DNA from: Gemmatimonadales bacterium
GTDB lineage: Bacteria > Gemmatimonadota > Gemmatimonadetes > Palauibacterales > Palauibacteraceae
Reading direction: 5' to 3'
DNA length: 19,813 nucleotides
NCBI GenBank assembly: GCA_030636765.1
Contig: DAOVWI010000021.1
Location: 1-19,813, forward strand
The position numbers were made by a program, and so were the translations under genes. Position 1 is the first letter of the stretch. Each line of letters begins with the position of its first letter. Shown one piece after another: positions 15,352 to 19,813 of this stretch. Below the pieces are notes generated by a model. It was not told the DNA's origin. It did no database searches and saw only the letters and a list, made by a program, of their open reading frames with translations.

Positions 15352-15966
15352 TTAGCGGGTGGCCTCCGCATACCGCCGGGCCACTTCCTCCCAGTCCACG
15401 ATGGTCCACCAGGCGCTGACGTAGTCGGGGCGCCGGTTTTGGTAGTTCAGGTAGTAGGCATGCTCCCAGACGTCGAGGCCGAGGATCGGCGTGTCTCCTT
15501 GCATATAGGGGCTGTCCTGATTGGCCGTGGAGTAGACGTCCAGCCCGCCTGCGCGCGTCACGACGAGCCACGCCCACCCGCTGCCGAACCGCCGCATCGC
15601 CGCCTTCGTGAACACCTCCCGAAACCCGTCCACCGACCCGAACCGACCGTCGATCGCCGTGAGAAGCTCGCCAGCCGGCTCTCCCCCGTCCGGAGACATG
15701 ACAGTCCAGAAAAGCGAGTGGTTGGCGTGACCGCCACCGTGGTTTCGGACAGCCGTTCGGATGTCGTTCGGCACCTGATCGATGCCGCTGAGAAGCTCTT
15801 CCACAGAAAGGTCCTGAAGATCCTCGTGACCCTCCAGGGCGGCGTTCAGGTTGTTCACGTACGCCGCGTGATGCTTCCCGTGGTGGATCTCCATCGTCCC
15901 CGCGTCGATGGTCGGCTCGAGCGCATCAAACGCGTACGGCAGATCGGGGAGTGAGTGCTGGCTCAT
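15352..15966 (-). CDS. sodA: Manganese-type superoxide dismutase
   Basis: A 204-residue Fe/Mn superoxide dismutase that converts superoxide to hydrogen peroxide and oxygen in the cytoplasm. Metal ligands are all present: His28 (MEIHHGKHH), His83 (NHSLFW), Asp165 and His169 (LDVWEHAYYLNYQNRRPDY). Gly-Gly-Gly before HANHSLFW and Gln150 in STANQDSP are the pattern of Mn enzymes rather than Fe enzymes; cambialistic use of metal cannot be excluded. There is no signal peptide. The start ATG follows a textbook AGGAGG at seven bases. It is preceded by a 199-bp gap containing a strong small hairpin and faces the phosphofructokinase tail-to-tail with only 3 bp between stops. Confidence 0.97.
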   Translation of the reverse strand: MSQHSLPDLPYAFDALEPTIDAGTMEIHHGKHHAAYVNNLNAALEGHEDLQDLSVEELLSGIDQVPNDIRTAVRNHGGGHANHSLFWTVMSPDGGEPAGELLTAIDGRFGSVDGFREVFTKAAMRRFGSGWAWLVVTRAGGLDVYSTANQDSPYMQGDTPILGLDVWEHAYYLNYQNRRPDYVSAWWTIVDWEEVARRYAEATR

Positions 15967-16013
15967 TTAGTAACCTCCTGCTTTCTTCGGGCATTCCCAG
16001 GATTCAAATCGCC

Positions 16014-16028
16014 CGGCCGTTGCGGCCG
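16014..16028. promoter_or_regulatory. CGGCCG-TTG-CGGCCG hairpin upstream of sodA
   Basis: Two copies of the self-complementary hexamer CGGCCG (16014-16019 and 16023-16028) flank TTG, giving a 6-bp stem with a tight loop. On the minus strand it lies about 50-65 bases before the sodA ATG, just downstream of TTGATC, a weak -35 match. It could be an operator or a terminator of the preceding FAD gene; no T-tract is present. Confidence 0.4.
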
Positions 16029-16105
16029 ATCAAGCTACCAGGCACTAGAGGGGTCGACGAACGGCGCGGGTGAAGCCAAGTGTAGCGGGCGGGCGGGCCC
16101 TTGCC

Positions 16106-16147
16106 CAGACCTGAGCGCGCGCCGGCCAGACCTCAGCGGGCGCCGGC
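16106..16147. repeat. Tandem 21-bp repeat in the sodA upstream gap
   Basis: CAGACCTGAGCGCGCGCCGGC at 16106-16126 is followed immediately by a copy at 16127-16147 that differs at two of 21 positions. It sits just after the FAD-subunit gene on the minus strand. It looks like a local duplication, and a protein-binding role is possible. Confidence 0.8.
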
Positions 16148-16165
16148 TCGCAGGGGTCCGGATCC

Positions 16166-17149
16166 TCAGGCTGCGATCTCCTTGAGGGCTCGCCGAACGA
16201 GAACCGGCACCATCGCCCTACGCCAGTCCGCATCGACCGTGATGTTCTTGAGAGGATGGCACTGGCGGAACGCCTGCTCCGCCACCGCGTCGATGACGGA
16301 CGGCGTGAGGCGGTTGCCCAGGGCGGCCTCCTCCACCTTTCCGACGCGCCTCGGATAGGAGGACAACGCCGAGATGACCATCTCGAGCGACGCCACCTTT
16401 CCATCGCCATCCAGCCTCGCGACCACGGCCAGGTTGAGGAGGGGAAAATCGATGGAGGCGCGGGACCTGAGCTTCTGGAAGCTCATCCGGGTTCCGGGCT
16501 CCGGAAGCGGAACATCGACCGCTACGACGAGCTCCCCCGGTTCCATCCGCCGGTTCCAGATGCCGTTGGAGGTGAAGAACCGCGCGACCGGCACCCTCCT
16601 GCTGCCCTCGGGCCCGGCGATCTCGACCTGCGCATCCAGCGCCATGAGGACGGGCGGCGTGTCGGCGGAGTGTGCCGCCACGCAGCGTGTGCCGCCCGGC
16701 ACGACGTGGCAGAGCTCACCCTCCTTCTTCAAACAGAACCCCAGCGCCTTCCGCCAGAAGTACGTCTGGTTGTAGTAGGTGCAGCGAGAGTCGAGGCAGA
16801 TGTTGCCGCCGATGGTACCCATCCGGCGAAGCTGCGGGCCGGACACCTCCATGCAGGCGCCGGCAAGGGCGGGCAGATGCTCCAGAACGTCCGCGTGGCT
16901 TCCCACCGCGTCCAGCGACTCCACCGCTCCGATCCGCACTCGTCCGTCGCGCAACTCAACGCCCTTGAGTTCCTCTATGCCCCGCAGCGCGACGAGGTGC
17001 CCCGGCGTGAAGAGCCTGTGCTTCATGTTCGGCACAAGGTCCGTGCCGCCCGCTATGGGCAGCACGTCGCCGGCGTGGCGCTCGAGCAGCTCGAGCGCCG
17101 TCTCGAGCCGCCGGGGACGGTGGTAACGGTAGGGATGGAGTCTGAGCAT
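16166..17149 (-). CDS. FAD-binding subunit of a molybdenum hydroxylase, 4-hydroxybenzoyl-CoA reductase beta-like
   Basis: A 327-residue FAD subunit of the xanthine-dehydrogenase/CO-dehydrogenase medium-chain type. FAD motifs are PIAGGTDLVPNMK and TIGGNICLDSRC. The striking part is Cys123, Cys139, Cys147 and Cys156 inside a loop reading DSRCTYYNQTYFWRK...FCLKKEGELCHVVPGGTRC. The spacings of 16, 8 and 9 match the extra [4Fe-4S] ligands known for 4-hydroxybenzoyl-CoA reductase beta (HcrB), which runs electrons from ferredoxin towards the molybdenum site. I place the start at the ATG 17149-17147 rather than further upstream, because FAD-domain sequence begins there and the longer frame would overlap the aminotransferase. 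It lies 7 bp after that gene. No molybdopterin or 2Fe-2S partner subunit is in the window, so its complex is unknown. Confidence 0.9.
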   Translation of the reverse strand: MLRLHPYRYHRPRRLETALELLERHAGDVLPIAGGTDLVPNMKHRLFTPGHLVALRGIEELKGVELRDGRVRIGAVESLDAVGSHADVLEHLPALAGACMEVSGPQLRRMGTIGGNICLDSRCTYYNQTYFWRKALGFCLKKEGELCHVVPGGTRCVAAHSADTPPVLMALDAQVEIAGPEGSRRVPVARFFTSNGIWNRRMEPGELVVAVDVPLPEPGTRMSFQKLRSRASIDFPLLNLAVVARLDGDGKVASLEMVISALSSYPRRVGKVEEAALGNRLTPSVIDAVAEQAFRQCHPLKNITVDADWRRAMVPVLVRRALKEIAA

Positions 17150-17156
17150 CGTAACT

Positions 17157-18281
17157 CTAAGATACCGCCTGGGCAGCTTCAGCCTCCAGGGTGTCCCCGA
17201 TCCGGACCAGAGCATCCTTCAGCTCCGCCGGATCATCCCCGAAGCCGATGCGCAGGTAGCCGTCGAGCCCGAAGTGGTCGCCGGGAACGACCAGCACACT
17301 GGACTCCACCCGCAGCCGTTCCGCCAGCTCCGAGGAGTTGATCCCGGAGCGATACGGTATGAACCCGATGGCACCCGCACGCGGTCGCACCCACGGCCCC
17401 GCGAGCTCGCAGCTCCCCAGCCAGTCCTCGACGATCGAGCGGTTACGGACGATGATCCCCCGCGTTCGGGAAAGGACGCGCCGCCGGATCCCTGGCTCGA
17501 GCACGGAGGTCGCCAGCGCGTCCGATGCGGCCGACGGCGAGATCGTCGTGTAGTCCTTCCACGCCCAGAGATCCTCCATCGCGGAGGCCGGGCCCACGAG
17601 CCAACCCAGTCGCAGACCGGGCAGCCCGTACGCCTTCGAGAGGGAGCCCGTCACGAGCGTGCGCTCGTAGCGGCCCCAGAAGCTCGGCGTCTCGGATCCC
17701 TCGGCCTCGGCCCCGATGTAGACCTCGTCGGCGAGGAGCCACGCGCCGGCCCGCTCGCATGCGGCCAGGATCTCGTCCATCGCCTCCCGCCGCAGAACGC
17801 TTCCCGTCGGGTTCGCGGGATTCGTGATCACCACGAGCCGTGTGCCCTCCGAGATCGCCGCCTCGGCGGCGCCCGCCTGCGGCTGCCAGCCCAGCTTCTC
17901 CTCCAGCTCGAACGTGACGAGCTCGGCCCCGAGCCCTCTCGCGAGACCGGGCGTCTGGCCGTACGTGGGAACGAGGAGGACCACCCGGTCGCCGGGCTCC
18001 AGCAGCCGCAGCAGCGTCACCAGATTGGCCTCCGCGCTGCCGGCGGTGACGAGCACGTTCTCCGGGCCGGCTCCGTCATACATGGCGGCGACCGCGGCGC
18101 GCAGCTCGTCGGATCCGTTCGTCTGCGGGTACCCGAGGGGCATCGCCCGCGGCTCCAGGCCCGTGAGCTCGAGCAACTCGGCCAGGGTGAACGGCTGCAC
18201 GCCGCTCTCGGAGAGGTTGTACGAAACGCGGTGTTCGTGGTGGGACTGCCACCGCTCCATCGCGAAGGTCGGGACCCTCAT
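17157..18281 (-). CDS. Class I/II PLP-dependent aminotransferase
   Basis: A 374-residue fold-type I aminotransferase, probably a cytoplasmic amino-acid transaminase. Cofactor residues: GSAEANL for phosphate binding, Asn in ITNPANPTG, Asp185 and Tyr188 in LLADEVYIG, Schiff-base Lys216 in TGSLSKAYGLPGLRLGW, and the substrate-carboxylate Arg in LRIGFG. The N-terminal YNLSESGVQPFTLAELL replaces the usual aspartate-transaminase opening, and substrate cannot be assigned; arginine-derived or antibiotic-type aminotransferases share this look. The ATG at 18281 is preceded on the minus strand by GGGAGAGGG, rather far upstream. It is the first gene of a pair with the HcrB-like subunit and is divergent from the Tat-protein/amidase pair. 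Confidence 0.92.
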   Translation of the reverse strand: MRVPTFAMERWQSHHEHRVSYNLSESGVQPFTLAELLELTGLEPRAMPLGYPQTNGSDELRAAVAAMYDGAGPENVLVTAGSAEANLVTLLRLLEPGDRVVLLVPTYGQTPGLARGLGAELVTFELEEKLGWQPQAGAAEAAISEGTRLVVITNPANPTGSVLRREAMDEILAACERAGAWLLADEVYIGAEAEGSETPSFWGRYERTLVTGSLSKAYGLPGLRLGWLVGPASAMEDLWAWKDYTTISPSAASDALATSVLEPGIRRRVLSRTRGIIVRNRSIVEDWLGSCELAGPWVRPRAGAIGFIPYRSGINSSELAERLRVESSVLVVPGDHFGLDGYLRIGFGDDPAELKDALVRIGDTLEAEAAQAVS

Positions 18282-18369
18282 GTCGCCGCTGCCCTCTCCC
18301 GCCGCTCGTGGCTCATGTCTCCTCCCACTTGTCGTCGCCCCGGACCGTCCGACATCATTCGGAGCCCGC

Positions 18370-18384
18370 CCGGTCGCCGACCGG
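18370..18384. promoter_or_regulatory. Perfect 15-bp palindrome in a divergent promoter region
   Basis: CCGGTCG-C-CGACCGG has seven-base arms around one central base. It lies in the 140-bp gap between the divergent aminotransferase and Tat-protein genes, about 40 bp before the latter's ATG. The position suggests an operator shared by both transcripts, but chance is possible in such G+C-rich DNA. Confidence 0.4.
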
Positions 18385-18421
18385 CCAGGACTGCCCTCAA
18401 CGCACGAACGGTAAACGCATC

Positions 18422-18802
18422 ATGGACGAGAAGACCACCTCCGACCCCATCACGCGACGCGAGTTCGCTCAGCGAGCCGGCGCCGGCGCCCTCGTGCCGA
18501 TCGTGGTTGGCCTGCCGTACATCGCCCCGGGCATGGACCGCGATGCGGAGGCCAGCCCCACCGGCAGGCGCGCGGGCGCCCCTCAAGAGGCCCAGGAGGA
18601 TGAGGAGCCGCCGGGAGTGGACGCCCTCCTCGACCACGTCCGCGCCCTGTATGGAGAGCGTCTCACCGACGCGGACCTGGCCGTGATCCGCGATGGCATC
18701 GCCGGCAACCTGCGATCAGGCTTGCGGTTACGTGAGGTTCCTCTGGCCAACTCCGAGGGACCGGCGATTCTCTTTCAGGCCTACCGGAGCGACCTACCGT
18801 GA
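18422..18802 (+). CDS. Small Tat-signal protein of unknown function, coupled to amidase
   Basis: A 126-residue protein. The N-terminus reads DPITRREFAQRAGAGALVPIVVGLPYIAPG, a twin-arginine signal (Arg12-Arg13, Phe15) followed by a moderately hydrophobic stretch, so export in folded form is likely. After an acidic Gln/Glu/Pro linker the C-terminal 55 residues (LTDADLAVIRDGIAGNL, then LRLREVPLANSEGPAILF) form a compact helical module. The module shows no cofactor-binding motif that I recognise. The ATG at 18422 is chosen because the RR motif sits at the normal distance from it; there is no Shine-Dalgarno, so the transcript may be leaderless. Its stop overlaps the amidase start as GTGA, implying that the two products are made together, perhaps as partner or maturation subunit. 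No catalytic residues were identified. Confidence 0.82.
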   Translation: MDEKTTSDPITRREFAQRAGAGALVPIVVGLPYIAPGMDRDAEASPTGRRAGAPQEAQEDEEPPGVDALLDHVRALYGERLTDADLAVIRDGIAGNLRSGLRLREVPLANSEGPAILFQAYRSDLP

Positions 18803-19813
18803 GCGCGCGGCGGATCGGTGCGGACGTCCTGTACGGGACCGTAGCCGACCTGGGCCGCGGCCTGCGAACGGGCGAGCACACCGCTGTCGAGCTCGCGGAG
18901 GCCTACCTGGCACGCCTCGAACGCCTCGGGCCGTCCCTGAACGCTGTGGCCGCCGTGACGCGCGAACGGGCGCTGGAGGCCGCTCGCGCGGCGGATGCGG
19001 AGCTTGCCGGCGGACGCGACCGCGGGTCCCTGCACGGGATCCCGTACGGCGTCAAGGATCTCGTGGCCGCGCGCGGCTATCCCACTACGTGGGGCGCCGT
19101 GCCGTATCGCGATCAGGTGTTCGACGAGGACGCCACGGTCGTGCGCCGGCTGGATGAGGCCGGAGCGATCCTCATCGCCAAGCTGGCGTCGGTGGAGCTG
19201 GCCGGCGGCATGGGCTACGAGCAGGCCGACGCGTCGCTCACGGGGCCCGGCCGGAACCCGTGGAACCCGGAGGCGTGGAGCGGCGGCTCCTCGAGCGGAC
19301 CGGGCGCCGCTGTCGCCGCCGGCCTCGTGGGCTTCGCCATCGGGACGGAAACGTGGGGCTCAATCGTGACCCCGGCGTCGTTCTGCGGCGTCTCGGGACT
19401 CCGGCCCACGTACGGCAGGGTGAGCCGCCACGGCGCGATGGCCCTCTCGTGGACGATGGACAAGATCGGCCCGATGTGCCGCTCCGCGGAGGATTGCTGG
19501 GTCGTCCTCCGTGCGATCGCGGGCCCCGATCCGGCCGACCCGACAGCCGTGGACCGCGACCTGCTCGATTCGCGCTACGTGAGCGGTGGCCGGCCCGTCG
19601 CGCCGGGGAGGCCGCGGCTAGCCGTCCTCAAGGGGACGGGCGAGAAGGAGCAGGAGAGCGTCCGCGAGAACTTCGCCCGTTCACTCGGCCTGCTGGCCAC
19701 CTACGCCGAGATCGAGGAGGTCGAGCTGCCCGATCTGCCATACGGCCCGGTGGCCGGCACGATCATCCGGGCAGAGGTGGCATCCGCGTTCGAGGAGCTG
19801 ATCGACTCCGGAA
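18799..19813 (+). CDS. Amidase-signature family hydrolase (GatA-like), 3' end outside window
   Basis: The 338 residues in the window cover most of an amidase-signature enzyme (usually 450-550 residues). The Ser-cisSer-Lys triad is complete: Lys86 in GIPYGVKDL, cis-Ser164 in WSGGSSSGPGAAVAAG, and nucleophile Ser188 in GTETWGSIVTPASFCG. GLRPTYGRVSRHGAMALSWTMDKIGP follows as in the family. The nucleophile context TWGSI replaces the common TGGSI. Start is a GTG overlapping the stop of the Tat protein (GTGA). No GatB or GatC gene is in view and the neighbour is an exported miniprotein, so a stand-alone amide hydrolase is more likely than a tRNA amidotransferase subunit. Substrate unknown. The amidase itself has no signal peptide; if exported, it would have to travel with its Tat-tagged partner, which is speculation. 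Confidence 0.92.
   Translation, partial: MSARRIGADVLYGTVADLGRGLRTGEHTAVELAEAYLARLERLGPSLNAVAAVTRERALEAARAADAELAGGRDRGSLHGIPYGVKDLVAARGYPTTWGAVPYRDQVFDEDATVVRRLDEAGAILIAKLASVELAGGMGYEQADASLTGPGRNPWNPEAWSGGSSSGPGAAVAAGLVGFAIGTETWGSIVTPASFCGVSGLRPTYGRVSRHGAMALSWTMDKIGPMCRSAEDCWVVLRAIAGPDPADPTAVDRDLLDSRYVSGGRPVAPGRPRLAVLKGTGEKEQESVRENFARSLGLLATYAEIEEVELPDLPYGPVAGTIIRAEVASAFEELIDSG

Noticed and set aside
15996..16030. Possible tRNA remnant (GATTCAAATC resembles a T-loop)
   Set aside because: The bases flanking the loop do not pair as a T-stem, and no acceptor or anticodon arms could be assembled.
1..19813. CRISPR array, insertion sequence, integrase or prophage genes
   Set aside because: No regular spacer-repeat pattern, transposase motif or terminal inverted repeats were seen; gene composition is uniform along the window.

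Overview
The window is G+C-rich by eye and almost completely coding. It shows no sign of mobile elements, CRISPR arrays, rRNA or recognisable tRNA genes. A C-terminal-Phe Omp85-type beta-barrel and a lipobox protein point to a bacterium with an outer membrane. The gene mix (a PPi-type and an ATP-type phosphofructokinase side by side, a nucleotide-transporter/HEAT/cyclic-nucleotide-domain fusion, a Tat-signal miniprotein coupled to an amidase) resembles Gemmatimonadota or a related environmental lineage. That placement is an inference from gene content, not a measured result.

Layout. 1-1545, minus strand: a class III PLP aminotransferase that runs off the left edge, translationally coupled (GTGA) behind a small zinc-ribbon protein. 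1544-2683, plus: a kynureninase-like fold-type I PLP enzyme. 2806-5967, plus: a 1053-residue NTT nucleotide-transporter/HEAT/cNMP-domain fusion. 5993-9114, minus: a two-gene envelope operon of an Omp85-like barrel without visible POTRA domains followed 8 bp later by a large lipoprotein. That lipoprotein carries an unannounced protein-kinase-like catalytic signature. 9115-9523 is the largest gap and holds a tandem 14-bp repeat. 9524-12211, plus: Lon protease with an unusual low-complexity insert in front of Walker A. 12263-14187, minus: PPi-type phosphofructokinase coupled to a HAD phosphatase. 14257-15348, plus: an ATP-type phosphofructokinase, divergent from the first. 15352-15966, minus: Mn-type superoxide dismutase. 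16166-18281, minus: a class I/II aminotransferase followed by an orphan FAD subunit. The FAD subunit has the four-cysteine [4Fe-4S] loop spacing of 4-hydroxybenzoyl-CoA reductase beta. 18422-19813, plus: a small Tat-signal protein coupled by GTGA to an amidase-signature enzyme that runs off the right edge.

Functionally the window mixes central metabolism (the paired phosphofructokinases could set glycolytic or gluconeogenic flux by phosphoryl donor), PLP amino-acid chemistry (three aminotransferase-type enzymes), proteostasis and oxidative-stress defence (Lon, SodA), and envelope biogenesis or signalling. The best candidate for an undescribed system is the Omp85-like barrel plus kinase-like lipoprotein operon. 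The conserved-looking small Tat protein/amidase pair and the orphan HcrB-like subunit are second-tier leads. Three separate gene pairs use GTGA stop/start overlaps, so translational coupling is a recurring design here.
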